Under the pieces are notes generated by a model. It did not search any database. It was not told the DNA's origin and saw only the letters and a program-made list of their open reading frames with translations. A stretch of 64,000 nt of DNA from Lysinibacillus_B sp050613145 (GTDB lineage Bacteria; Bacillota; Bacilli; Bacillales_A; Planococcaceae), in contig NZ_CP192507.1 in the NCBI RefSeq assembly GCF_050613145.1, forward strand, positions 2,356,001 to 2,420,000, read 5' to 3'. Position numbers and translations under genes: made by a program. Shown here piece after piece: positions 18,164 through 27,040 of the stretch; the first letter of the stretch is position 1, and each line of letters begins with the position of its first letter.

Positions 18164-19033
18164 TCATAAATGTTGCACTAAATAAGACATCCCATCAAAA
18201 CCTTGTCGCTTCGCTCGAAACGTATATGGAATCGTCTCTCGATTAATCTCTGCTTTGCCTATCTCAGTTAAATAATGCAACAGTGCAAGTGTAGAAGTAG
18301 CTTCTTCATGAAATAGTTTTTTCGCTAATTTCTCTACTGTCGTTTCTTTATATAGCAAATCGTAAACTTTTCTTAACAGTTGTAAATAATTGTTTTGTAT
18401 TGTGTAAATCACTTGGTGAACATTTTTAATAGTTGCATCTTTCGTTGATAATGCATAGTCAATGTCATAACGAAGCAACATTTGTATGCTGTTAAAAAAT
18501 TGTGCCAACAGTCGCTCATCCTCTTTGTTCGTACACATAATCGCTTGCATATCATGGACCAAAATACGACCTGCTAGGCATAGTTTATGTTGGGCATCAT
18601 AAAGGACAAAATCGCCTTTCGAAAGACCAGGTGTGTGAATTACTTCCCATACACGATTCCCTATTGTTAACAGTTGACCATGTGTCAGGAATTCATCTAT
18701 AGACATTGAGTGGAACAAATTTTTTTTCCGCTTAACATCAAAAAGCCTTAAATAAATATCATCTGGTTCCATAGTATTTATTGAAAAAATAGGTGCTTGA
18801 AACATGGTACGAAGCGTTTGTGCTAACGCTAAAGATGTAGGATTTGTCACAATAAGGCGGTTCACTTTTAGTCCTTGCTGAAAATAATGCGCCCAAACTT
18901 GCTGGGTTGCTTTCGTATTTGGCCCTACATCCACTAACGTATAGTACTCACCCTCTTGCAATAAATAACAATACTGCTGTCCGCTACTTGTTGGTATCGA
19001 TATGGAATACAGTCCCTCTTGCAACTTTTCCAT
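18164..19033 (-). CDS. Degenerate metallo-beta-lactamase-fold protein, first gene of carboxylase operon
   Basis: A 289-residue protein resembling MBL-fold hydrolases of the YqjP/RNase Z-like catabolic group: GQQYCYLLQEGEYYTLVDVG (first strands), IHTPGLSKGDFVLYD (equivalent of TPGHSPG), and a C-terminal winged-helix-like end. The HxHxDH metal motif is replaced by a sequence reading TNPTSLALAQT, and TPGH has become TPGL, so metal hydrolysis is unlikely. I placed the start at ATG 19033 behind GGAGGTGG rather than an upstream in-frame start at 19075. A -24/-12 promoter ends 26 bp before this ATG. Confidence 0.65.
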   Translation of the reverse strand: MEKLQEGLYSISIPTSSGQQYCYLLQEGEYYTLVDVGPNTKATQQVWAHYFQQGLKVNRLIVTNPTSLALAQTLRTMFQAPIFSINTMEPDDIYLRLFDVKRKKNLFHSMSIDEFLTHGQLLTIGNRVWEVIHTPGLSKGDFVLYDAQHKLCLAGRILVHDMQAIMCTNKEDERLLAQFFNSIQMLLRYDIDYALSTKDATIKNVHQVIYTIQNNYLQLLRKVYDLLYKETTVEKLAKKLFHEEATSTLALLHYLTEIGKAEINRETIPYTFRAKRQGFDGMSYLVQHL

Positions 19034-19058
19034 CTGTCCACCTCCTTTGCTTGTACAA

Positions 19059-19075
19059 TGCAAATTTAATGCCAC
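19059..19075 (-). promoter_or_regulatory. Sigma-54 (-24/-12) promoter of carboxylase operon
   Basis: On the minus strand TGGCATTAAATTTGCA keeps the invariant GG and GC exactly 10 bases apart. It would start transcription about 15 bp before the ribosome-binding region of the MBL-like gene. The sigma-54 activator gene is immediately divergent. Confidence 0.82.
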
Positions 19076-19078
19076 ACT

Positions 19079-19109
19079 GAATATTTAATTGACATTTATT
19101 TAAATATTC
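19079..19109. promoter_or_regulatory. Inverted repeat between divergent sigma-54 operon and its activator
   Basis: Perfect 9-bp arms GAATATTTA and TAAATATTC, 13-bp spacer, just upstream of the -24 element and about 50 bp before the activator's start. It could be an activator-binding or autoregulatory site. Arms are AT-rich, so chance is possible. Confidence 0.42.
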
Positions 19110-19157
19110 TGGAAAATGTAGTTGTAAAGAAAATTGTACATACCCGAGGTGATTTCT

Positions 19158-21251
19158 TTGATTATAAAAGATTATGCGAATACAGATTATATTCAACTGA
19201 CGCCAATGAATACGGTAAGAGATGCTTTAGCTGCCTTTTTAGAGAAAAAGCAAGATGTGGGTTGTATCGAAGAAAACGGAAATTTACTTGGTATTGTGAC
19301 AAAGTCTATTTTATATCGGGCGATTTTAAAAGACAGCACGCTATCACATACGATGCAACACATTATGAAAAAGAATATCGTTACGTTGCAAGCTGAAGAA
19401 TCGATGTTTGAAGCAAAAGATACTTTACTGAGTAAGCAAGTCGGTCATGCGGTTGTATTAAATAATAAACAACAAGTGTATGGTGTATTAACTACACCTA
19501 ACTTAATTAATGGCTTTTTAACTGCTTATCGTAACATCTCAAATCATATGCATACTTTAATTGAAAACTTACACGATGCAATGATTAGTGTAGATGTAAC
19601 GCTTCAAATTACGGGTTACAATCAAGCAGCAATCGCGATGTACCCTCAACTACAAAACGATTACATGAACGCCCCTATTGCATCCATTGACTTAGCATTA
19701 GCCACATCCTTACAGCAAGCTATTCAGCAGCGATCGATTGTGGATAGTGTTGTATTGCATATTAAAAATAAAAAATTTATTGCATCTTTCATTCCATTAT
19801 TTGAGCTTAATCAATTAACAGGAGCTATGGTGATGCTTCGTGATATTACTGCCTTTGAATCGATTGCGACTGAACTTGCTTCTACTAAAAAACTAGAACG
19901 CATGCTTGATAGTGCGGTTGAATTATCATTTGATGCAGTGCTCATTGTCGACACAAATAATCGCATTATACGTGCTAATGAAGGCTTTTTGACTTTATAT
20001 GATGTAGATAACGAAAAAATTTCCCATTCGGCTTTGCAAGATGTTGCGCCTGAAATTGCTCCATTGCTACTCAAACAATCTTCTACCGAATTAATACAAA
20101 TTAATGATGTAATGTGCCTTGTTTCATGTAAGGAAATGCGTGATGAAGAACATTATGGAACACTTATCACAATTATGTTTCAACAATTAAGCGTTTGGAA
20201 AAATGTATTAGATAATTTAGAAACATTGGAACACAATATTCCTTTTGTTCGTGCCACGTTTGAAGAACTAGATAGCCCTACTAATCCGTTTAGTCAGGTA
20301 GTGTCCAAAAGCACACAAATGAGACAGGTAAAAAAAGAAGCGCTTGTTGCATCTAATTCACATTTACCCATTTTTATTACAGGGGAAAACGGTACAGGGA
20401 AAAGCTTACTAGCCAAATGTATTCACGAGGCTTCTAAACGTACTGGACATTTTATAGCTGTCAACTGTGCCGCTATCCCACAAGAGTTAATGGAATCAGA
20501 ATTTTTCGGCTATGTTGACGGAGCATTTACAGGAGCAAAACGTGGCGGAAAACCTGGGAAATTTGAACTTGCCGATAAAGGAACATTATTTTTAGATGAG
20601 ATCGGCGATATGCCGCTTGCTCTTCAAGCAAAGCTATTACGTGTCTTACAAGAGCATGAAATTGAGCGCCTCGGGGATACAAAACCTCGCAAAGTAAATG
20701 TACGTATTATAACAGCTACAAATAAAAACTTGCAGGAACTCGTAGAAAAAAAGCTGTTTCGTGAGGACTTATATTATCGCATTCATGTAATTCATTTGCA
20801 TATGCCAAGTTTACAAGGTCGTCAAGAGGATATTATTTTGCTAAGCGAACGCTTTTTACATCACATTATCGAGCGCGAACAAAAAGCGATTGTAGGATTT
20901 ACGCCTGAAGCTATGCAGGCACTTACTCAGTATACTTGGCCAGGAAATGTGCGACAGCTTGAAAATGCAATCGAACGAGCGAGCCATTTTTGTGACGGTC
21001 GCTTTATTCAAGTACATCATTTACCGAGTGAAATTCAGCCGGTTACAACCGTTACAAACATTAACTTAACTAGGAAAGAACGCCATGCAGATTTAGAGCG
21101 CTTATTAATACTCGAGACATTACAACAATGCAACGGGAATAAAACAGAGGCCGCTCGCAAACTCGGAATCAGTCGCACAGCGCTTTATAATAAACTAAAA
21201 CAATTCCATATTGATGAACAAATTCTATACTCTACTGTCCATTCCAAATAA
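19158..21251 (+). CDS. Sigma-54-dependent enhancer-binding regulator (CBS-PAS-AAA+-Fis)
   Basis: A 697-residue activator of sigma-54 RNA polymerase. Two CBS motifs (about residues 5-118) are followed by two PAS-like sensory segments (about 130-225 and 245-340). The AAA+ domain (about 385-620) has Walker A GENGTGKS, the sigma-54 contact loop GAFTGA, Walker B GTLFLDEIG and an arginine-finger region REDLYYRIHV. A Fis-type HTH ends the protein (GNKTEAARKLGISRTALYNK). I start it at TTG 19158, placed 5 bases after GAGGTGA; an upstream ATG at 19134 would put the RBS inside the gene. It lies between divergent sigma-54 promoters. CBS domains suggest sensing of an adenosyl or acyl-CoA-type ligand. Confidence 0.92.
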   Translation: MIIKDYANTDYIQLTPMNTVRDALAAFLEKKQDVGCIEENGNLLGIVTKSILYRAILKDSTLSHTMQHIMKKNIVTLQAEESMFEAKDTLLSKQVGHAVVLNNKQQVYGVLTTPNLINGFLTAYRNISNHMHTLIENLHDAMISVDVTLQITGYNQAAIAMYPQLQNDYMNAPIASIDLALATSLQQAIQQRSIVDSVVLHIKNKKFIASFIPLFELNQLTGAMVMLRDITAFESIATELASTKKLERMLDSAVELSFDAVLIVDTNNRIIRANEGFLTLYDVDNEKISHSALQDVAPEIAPLLLKQSSTELIQINDVMCLVSCKEMRDEEHYGTLITIMFQQLSVWKNVLDNLETLEHNIPFVRATFEELDSPTNPFSQVVSKSTQMRQVKKEALVASNSHLPIFITGENGTGKSLLAKCIHEASKRTGHFIAVNCAAIPQELMESEFFGYVDGAFTGAKRGGKPGKFELADKGTLFLDEIGDMPLALQAKLLRVLQEHEIERLGDTKPRKVNVRIITATNKNLQELVEKKLFREDLYYRIHVIHLHMPSLQGRQEDIILLSERFLHHIIEREQKAIVGFTPEAMQALTQYTWPGNVRQLENAIERASHFCDGRFIQVHHLPSEIQPVTTVTNINLTRKERHADLERLLILETLQQCNGNKTEAARKLGISRTALYNKLKQFHIDEQILYSTVHSK

Positions 21252-21265
21252 ATGGACAGTTTTTC
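21234..21265 (+). terminator. Terminator overlapping the regulator stop codon
   Basis: Stem ACTGTCCATT / AATGGACAGT with 7-nt loop, followed by TTTTC. The stem begins inside the last codons of the regulator. Confidence 0.8.
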
Positions 21266-21319
21266 TTTACAATCGTTAACAAAAGTTTACACCTCTGTTC
21301 TTCTTATGCTTTTTAACCA

Positions 21320-21337
21320 TTGGCACCAAATTTGCAA
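21320..21337 (+). promoter_or_regulatory. Sigma-54 (-24/-12) promoter of acyl-CoA dehydrogenase operon
   Basis: TTGGCACCAAATTTGCAA matches the consensus TGGCAC-N5-TTGC, with GG and GC exactly 10 bases apart. Transcription would begin about 25 bp before the dehydrogenase ATG. Confidence 0.9.
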
Positions 21338-21371
21338 GATATTTTGTATCTGAAGGAAAGGAGTGTTATAT

Positions 21372-22505
21372 ATGAGTTATTTTAATGAACAGCATGAACA
21401 ATTGCGGCAAGAAGTACGCGCATTTATTGCACAAGAGATTACACCCTACGTTGAACAATGGGAGCGAGAGGGCTCATTCCCAAAAGAGCTATATAAAAAA
21501 CTGGGAGACAAAGGCTATTTAGGTTTACGCTACCCAAAGGCAGTTGGTGGACAAGGGCTTGACTATTTTAGTGTAGTTGTATTTGTTGAGGAGCTTTCAA
21601 GATGCGGCTGTGGTGGTGTACCTCTCTCCATCACGGTACAAACGGATATGGCTACCCCGCCAATCGCAGAGTTCGGCAGCGATTATCATATCGAAAACTT
21701 TGTTAAACCGACCATACGCGGTGAAAAGGTTGGCGCAATCGGCATTACTGAACCAAATCACGGTTCTAATGTTGCTGGTATCCAAACAAGAGCGCGACTC
21801 GACGGTGATGAATATGTGATTAATGGCTCCAAAATGTTTATTACAAATGGAACACATGCTGATTTTATTACACTTGTTACCAGAACAAATGATACTCCAA
21901 GTCATAAAGGAATTAGTTTAATTGTCGTTGAGCTAGACAGACCAGGCGTCACAATTGCAAAGAAGCTCGATAAACTCGGGATGCGCTCTTCAGATACAGC
22001 TGAAATTATATTTGAAAATGTGCGTGTGCCAAAAGAAAACTTGTTAGGCCAGGAAGGGACAGGGTTTTCACAAATTATGTGGGAACTACAAGGTGAACGC
22101 ATGGTCGCAGCACCGTTAGCCCTCGGAATGGCTACCTACATTTATGAACAGACGAAGGAAGCACTTGAAAAACGCTCTCCTGTGCTAGATAAGCAATACG
22201 AAACCCTTGCAGAAATGTATACAACACTGGAATCTGCTAAAGCCATTTCGTATGCAGTAGCTGAGCAGTTTAACCAAGGTAAAATACCAAGTCTTGAAAT
22301 TTCGATGGTGAAATATACAGCTGGCCGCGCTGTTATCAAGATTACAGAGCTCGCGATGGACATTTTAGGTGTAGAAAGCTTAGCCTTTACAAATCCAATT
22401 CAGCGCACTTGGCGTGATACACGTGTCAACCGAATTGGGGGCGGTGCAGATGAAATTATGAAAGAAATTATTGCCAAACAACTGCAATTGGAGGTGTACG
22501 CATGA
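21372..22505 (+). CDS. Acyl-CoA dehydrogenase
   Basis: A 377-residue FAD enzyme that introduces the alpha-beta double bond into an acyl-CoA, passing electrons to ETF. Conserved blocks are GAIGITEPNHGSNVAGIQTR (middle-domain FAD/substrate contact), YVINGSKMFITNGTHADFIT, and the C-terminal RVNRIGGGADEIMKEIIAKQ. In the last block, the glutamate of EIMKE is not the usual catalytic base, which in most families sits in a longer YEG or in the GGAxE segment. Start ATG 21372 is set by AAGGAG 8 bases upstream. It overlaps the next gene by 4 bp (ATGA). It is read from a strong sigma-54 promoter. Confidence 0.93.
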   Translation: MSYFNEQHEQLRQEVRAFIAQEITPYVEQWEREGSFPKELYKKLGDKGYLGLRYPKAVGGQGLDYFSVVVFVEELSRCGCGGVPLSITVQTDMATPPIAEFGSDYHIENFVKPTIRGEKVGAIGITEPNHGSNVAGIQTRARLDGDEYVINGSKMFITNGTHADFITLVTRTNDTPSHKGISLIVVELDRPGVTIAKKLDKLGMRSSDTAEIIFENVRVPKENLLGQEGTGFSQIMWELQGERMVAAPLALGMATYIYEQTKEALEKRSPVLDKQYETLAEMYTTLESAKAISYAVAEQFNQGKIPSLEISMVKYTAGRAVIKITELAMDILGVESLAFTNPIQRTWRDTRVNRIGGGADEIMKEIIAKQLQLEVYA

Positions 22506-23542
22506 GCGTTTATCACTTAACAGAAGAGCATGTTTTATTCCAGCAATCTATAAAAAAATGGGTAGATCAGCAACTTACACCAAAATCGAAAGAAATGGAA
22601 ACAAATAGAGCAGTAGATGAGTCCCTTATTTCTTCTCTTCAATCACTTGGTTTTTTAACAGCTACTTTACCAGAATCACTTGGCGGTTTAAATGCCGATG
22701 TTACTTGGAACGTTTTATTATTAGAAGAAATTGCAAAAGCCGGTGCTACAGGGTTTGCACAAATTATTAAGCAACATGCAGCTATGAGCTTACCATTGCT
22801 TACTATATACTTAAAGCAACAATTACTTGTCTCACAATGTTTGGAACAAAACGATTATTGTACTTATGCGAAAAAACGTTCAAACCAACATAAGCTACTC
22901 GTTGTCAATGGACAAAACGCACGCTACTTAATCGTCCATGATATTGATCATCATCAGCTTTCGTTATACGATACAAATACACTTCAAGTAACACCTGTAG
23001 ATGACTTAGTCGGTTGGCATACAGCAAATATAGCACATATCGACTTACAAGGTAATGCGCTTCACTCTGTACAACTAGCTGCACAAGAAAGCTTCCATAT
23101 CCAAGCAACAAACGATTTATTAGATGCAGCTATTTTTTATGGTATTGCACAAATTGCCTATGAACAAACAAAAAATTATACACAAACACGTATTCAATTT
23201 GATGGTCCACTTACCCAATTCCAAGTAGTACGCCATCAACTCGTTGATATGAAAATTGAAGTCGACAAACTACGTCACTTCCTGTATGTAGCAGCCTTTA
23301 ATAACAACCAACCTCACTTTATCACTCAAAGCTTTGCACTACGGTTATTTGTTGAACGAGAAGTGCCTACTATCACTGATTGGGCTGTACAATTCCATGG
23401 TGGTAACGGCTTTATGATGGAGTATGACCCGCAAAGATTTTGGCGAGATAGCCAGATGTATGTCGTTCTCAATCGTGAATATAGTTATTCAGCAAGTGAA
23501 ATTGGTAAGATTATTCACCTCTCCCATGCAACGATTCACTAA
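22502..23542 (+). CDS. Divergent acyl-CoA dehydrogenase-like protein
   Basis: A 346-residue protein translationally coupled (ATGA overlap) to the preceding dehydrogenase. The N-terminal helical domain (LGFLTATLPESLGGLNADVT) and the C-terminal FAD-domain region (TDWAVQFHGGNGFMMEYDPQ, then RFWRDSQMYVVLNREYSY) are recognisable. The middle beta domain is shortened, and the usual ITEPxxGSD block is absent. It may form a heteromeric enzyme with its partner, as known for some actinobacterial paired dehydrogenases, or have lost activity. A terminator follows. Confidence 0.8.
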   Translation: MSVYHLTEEHVLFQQSIKKWVDQQLTPKSKEMETNRAVDESLISSLQSLGFLTATLPESLGGLNADVTWNVLLLEEIAKAGATGFAQIIKQHAAMSLPLLTIYLKQQLLVSQCLEQNDYCTYAKKRSNQHKLLVVNGQNARYLIVHDIDHHQLSLYDTNTLQVTPVDDLVGWHTANIAHIDLQGNALHSVQLAAQESFHIQATNDLLDAAIFYGIAQIAYEQTKNYTQTRIQFDGPLTQFQVVRHQLVDMKIEVDKLRHFLYVAAFNNNQPHFITQSFALRLFVEREVPTITDWAVQFHGGNGFMMEYDPQRFWRDSQMYVVLNREYSYSASEIGKIIHLSHATIH

Positions 23543-23632
23543 AAAATAATCATGGGAAATACAAGTTTTCTATAAATTACTGCCCGTTAAATGCGGGATA
23601 AAAATTAATCACCGTATCTTTGCAGCAACGTC

Positions 23633-23670
23633 AAAGGGCTTATTCGAAAAATCGAATAAGCCCTTTCTTT
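23633..23670 (+). terminator. Terminator of dehydrogenase operon
   Basis: Perfect 15-bp stem AAAGGGCTTATTCGA / TCGAATAAGCCCTTT with AAAA loop and TCTTTTATTT tail. Confidence 0.9.
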
Positions 23671-23775
23671 TATTTCTTTCATATTCTAAAATAATAATAG
23701 AAGAAAGTAGTGATATGCATGCGACAGCCGCCAAGTTATCAATTGCTCACTATTTTCTTTTTAGGTTTCATCCGT

Positions 23776-25326
23776 TCACGCAAGTTCGGGTTCATTTGCG
23801 TATAGTTGTACATACGTAGAACGTAGTACATGCTTCTGGATTTTACCTGTAGACGTCATAGGAAACTCATCAACTAAAATGATTTTTTTCGGTACTTGGA
23901 AATTGGCTAAATGTTCACGACAATATCCATAAACGTCCTCCGCAGTTGCGCCATCTTTCACTTTCACAAAGGCTGTTACTGCTTCAATCCAACGTGGATG
24001 TGGTAATCCAACAACTACACAATTTTCTACATGCTCACAATCTAACATTTTTTGCTCCACATGAATAGATGCTACATTTTCGCCACCTGTTTTAATCAAA
24101 TCTTTTTTCCGATCTACAAAAACGAGTAACCCATCTTCATCGATATAGCCTAAATCTCCTGTATGATGCCAACCAAATTTACTTGCTTCTTTTGTTGCTT
24201 CTGGATTGTTTAAGTAACCATTCATCACATTCGGTCCTCGATGTACAATCTCTCCAACTTGCTTATTTGGTAAAATGTTACCTTCGTCATCCATAATCGC
24301 TAAATCATTCACAATACTTGGTTCACCCCAATAGCTACCACGTTTTGTTAGTTGATATTCAGGTCTGAAAAATGCCGTTCCAGGATACATCTCTGTTTGA
24401 CCTGTGGCTAACCAAAATTCTGCCCCTAGCTCCTTAATACCTGTTTCAAGTGTTGTTCGATCCATTTGGGTCATTGCGTATAAGCATTGCTTTAGCGAGC
24501 TTAAATTATAATTTTTACGTTCTGGATGGAAAATAATTGCCCGATACATTATTGGTAATAAAAATGTAAAGTTTACTTTCTCCTGTTCCACAATTTGCAT
24601 TAATTCAACAGGGTCAAACTTTTTCATAACGGTAATTTTCCCACCAAGAATCATAATGGCATTAATAAATGTATGCTGTGCACAATGGAAGAACGGCATC
24701 ATCCCCACCGTCGAAATGGTACGGTCTAATCCTAGCTCTATAATGGAGCCCAAACCAGCCAAATGAATCGATAAATGGGAAGTCATTACCCCTTTTGGAT
24801 TACTCGTTGTTCCACTCGTAAACATAATGTGTGCGATATCTCGGTCTTGAATATCCACTTCAGGCTCCTCCATGCTTTCATCTTGATAAGCCTTGGTAAA
24901 GGAGTTTTCAGCATCATTTGCTGTCACAAGTAAGCAATCATACTGCTTTAGCAATGCTTCATGTGCCTTGTACAAAATATCATCCACGACAACAAGCTTT
25001 ACTTCCGCAGCCTTTAAAATATAGTCAATGTCACTTGAAGTCAGCACTGGATTAACCGGGGCCCATATACATGCTGCCTTTTCAATACCGTACATAGCAA
25101 CAATATGCTCATAGGAATTTAGACAAATCGTCGCAACACGATCCCCTTTTTGAAGCCCTTGATTTAGTAAATAATTAGCAAATTGATTCGTATGTTGAAA
25201 CACGTCTTGAAACGTAAAACGCCGGTCCCCGTCAATGACTACTTCCTTATTTGGATAGCGCCACGCACTACGACGAATCGAATCTCCTAAAGCAATACGG
25301 TTTAACATCGTTATTGGTTGTTGCAT
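23776..25326 (-). CDS. AMP-forming acyl-CoA synthetase, AtuA-operon type
   Basis: A 516-residue class I adenylate-forming ligase. Motifs: MFTSGTTSNPKGVMTSH (A3, about residues 169-185), WLATGQTEMYPG (A5), HHTGDLGYIDEDGLLVF (A7), DRKKDLIKTGGENVAS (A8) and the catalytic lysine in MTSTGKIQKHVL. Start ATG 25326 follows AAGGAG. It lies 19 bp after the AtuA-related gene, so it is the last gene of a minus-strand operon with two AtuA-like genes and an enoyl-CoA hydratase. It is probably the entry enzyme that activates the acid degraded by this pathway. Confidence 0.91.
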   Translation of the reverse strand: MQQPITMLNRIALGDSIRRSAWRYPNKEVVIDGDRRFTFQDVFQHTNQFANYLLNQGLQKGDRVATICLNSYEHIVAMYGIEKAACIWAPVNPVLTSSDIDYILKAAEVKLVVVDDILYKAHEALLKQYDCLLVTANDAENSFTKAYQDESMEEPEVDIQDRDIAHIMFTSGTTSNPKGVMTSHLSIHLAGLGSIIELGLDRTISTVGMMPFFHCAQHTFINAIMILGGKITVMKKFDPVELMQIVEQEKVNFTFLLPIMYRAIIFHPERKNYNLSSLKQCLYAMTQMDRTTLETGIKELGAEFWLATGQTEMYPGTAFFRPEYQLTKRGSYWGEPSIVNDLAIMDDEGNILPNKQVGEIVHRGPNVMNGYLNNPEATKEASKFGWHHTGDLGYIDEDGLLVFVDRKKDLIKTGGENVASIHVEQKMLDCEHVENCVVVGLPHPRWIEAVTAFVKVKDGATAEDVYGYCREHLANFQVPKKIILVDEFPMTSTGKIQKHVLRSTYVQLYANEPELA

Positions 25327-25345
25327 CTTGCACACTCCTTCGCGA

Positions 25346-25657
25346 TTAGTTGTCCTCAATCGTCATTCGCAACAAATTACTCGCAAAACATTTCCCTAAA
25401 TTATCAACACGTAATGATGCAGAACCACCTCCCGCTAATGCTTCATCTAACACAAAATTCAACCCATAAACACTCGGTACATCATAACGCGTTACGTTAC
25501 CATTTATGAGCCCTTGGAAATGTGTCACTACTTTTTCAGCGGTCACATATTCTTCTAACAAGGCATAGTGTTCAGGCGTTTTTGCAAACAGTGCAATATT
25601 CACTTTATTCCCTTTATCACCACAGCGCGCATTGGCAATCTGGACTAACTGGACCAT
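25346..25657 (-). CDS. AtuA-related small protein (C-terminal AtuA-like domain)
   Basis: A 103-residue protein matching the small domain that is fused to the C-terminus of some AtuA proteins or encoded next to them. The start QIANARCGDKGNKVNIALFA is characteristic. Its start codon overlaps the stop of the AtuA-like gene (shared base at 25657), so the two are coupled and probably form one complex. The family's function is unknown beyond association with acyclic-terpene and branched acyl-CoA degradation operons. Confidence 0.86.
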   Translation of the reverse strand: MVQLVQIANARCGDKGNKVNIALFAKTPEHYALLEEYVTAEKVVTHFQGLINGNVTRYDVPSVYGLNFVLDEALAGGGSASLRVDNLGKCFASNLLRMTIEDN

Positions 25658-27030
25658 TACACCACCTCCTGCACGATTGTTTCATACGTAATCGTAATAG
25701 CAGGTTCAATTAACATTCGGTCAATCAGTGTTGCCCACATGCCTAGCAGTTGCCTTGGTGGTAAATTCATTAATCCACCGAGTGATGGTGGACCATTTAG
25801 GCCTAGAGGAGGGATGAAACGTGGAATCGTGGCAACAATCTCTTTACTTTGTGCCTTCACTGCTATGCGTAAATAAATTTCATTTATATCATCAGTTGGC
25901 TCACTCGCTAGTGGACCGTGCAACGAATTATAGCCAACATAATCAAAATGCAATTCATCAATCGGTACTTTTTTCGCACGTATTTGCTTTTCAATAATTT
26001 GCGCTGCTCTTTGTGCCTTTTCATATGCTTTTGGCCAGCTATATCCTATTAATGTTTGACTCATATAGCCATCTCCGTAACCCATCACTACTTTTAACTG
26101 TCTGGGTGCTGGCTTGCCAAAAACATTGGACACACGTACTTGATGCTCACCGATTTCCTCCAAACACACTTGCGATAAATCTACAATGACATCCGGTGTA
26201 ATATAACTAGACGGATCATGAATTTCATACAGTAATTGCTCCCGTACCGTATCAAAAGATACTAATCCACCACTTCCTTCTGCCTTTGTGATCATAAATT
26301 CACCGCTTTCACCGATTTCTGCAATCGGATAACCAATTGTGTCCATATCCCCAATGCTATGCCAATCACCACTAAAATTACCGCCAGTCGATTGTGCTGA
26401 ACATTCCAGTAAATGCCCCATCAAAATACCGTGTGCAAGTTGATTCCAGTCATCTACCTGCCAGCCAAACTCGTATACAGCAGGTGCTAAAAACTGTGCT
26501 GAATCAGTCGTTCGTCCTGTGATGATTACTTCCGCTCCTTGCTTTAACGCCTCCACAATTGGCCAAACCCCTAAATACGCATTGGCAAACAAATAATCTC
26601 GTGTCGCATCAAATGGCTTATTTGTATCAGCATGTGATAAATCTACACCTTGCTCCTGCCAATTTTTTAAATTCGGCAATACATCGTCACCTGTCACAAC
26701 AGCAACTTTTAAATCCGTTATTCCTAATTCACGTGCTACTCGCACTACTTCATCTTTTGCTGCAAGCGGATTAATACCACCTGCATTCGTTAACAATTTA
26801 ATCCCTTTTTCCTTCACATAAGGTAACAGACTTTTCATCGCCACTGTTAAATCCTTTGTATAGCCTAATCGTTCGTCCTTATTTTTATCTTTTGCTAAAA
26901 TAGCCATCGTCAGCTCCGCTAAACAGTCAAAACATATATACTGTACATCGCCATATTTAGCTGTATACACAGCCGCATCAATGGTATCGCCATAAAATCC
27001 TTGCGCAGCTCCAATTCGAATCGTTTTCAT
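25657..27030 (-). CDS. AtuA-family protein (DUF1446, acyclic terpene utilisation type)
   Basis: A 457-residue cytosolic protein with the AtuA/DUF1446 pattern: N-terminal IRIGAAQGFYGDTIDAAVYT, then LLTNAGGINPLA, EVIITGRTTDSAQFLAPAVY and ECSAQSTGGNFSGDW. In Pseudomonas atuA heads the citronellol/geraniol operon, yet its reaction is unestablished. GGGGTGAGTGT precedes the ATG. It sits 10 bp after an enoyl-CoA hydratase and is coupled to the AtuA-related gene. It suggests degradation of a methyl-branched or terpenoid acyl-CoA, but AtuA homologues also occur with other acids. Confidence 0.88.
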   Translation of the reverse strand: MKTIRIGAAQGFYGDTIDAAVYTAKYGDVQYICFDCLAELTMAILAKDKNKDERLGYTKDLTVAMKSLLPYVKEKGIKLLTNAGGINPLAAKDEVVRVARELGITDLKVAVVTGDDVLPNLKNWQEQGVDLSHADTNKPFDATRDYLFANAYLGVWPIVEALKQGAEVIITGRTTDSAQFLAPAVYEFGWQVDDWNQLAHGILMGHLLECSAQSTGGNFSGDWHSIGDMDTIGYPIAEIGESGEFMITKAEGSGGLVSFDTVREQLLYEIHDPSSYITPDVIVDLSQVCLEEIGEHQVRVSNVFGKPAPRQLKVVMGYGDGYMSQTLIGYSWPKAYEKAQRAAQIIEKQIRAKKVPIDELHFDYVGYNSLHGPLASEPTDDINEIYLRIAVKAQSKEIVATIPRFIPPLGLNGPPSLGGLMNLPPRQLLGMWATLIDRMLIEPAITITYETIVQEVV

Positions 27031-27040
27031 ACACTCACCC

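Noticed and set aside
19134..19157. In-frame ATG extension of the sigma-54 activator
   Set aside because: The ribosome-binding site GAGGTGA lies inside it; TTG 19158 is correctly spaced.
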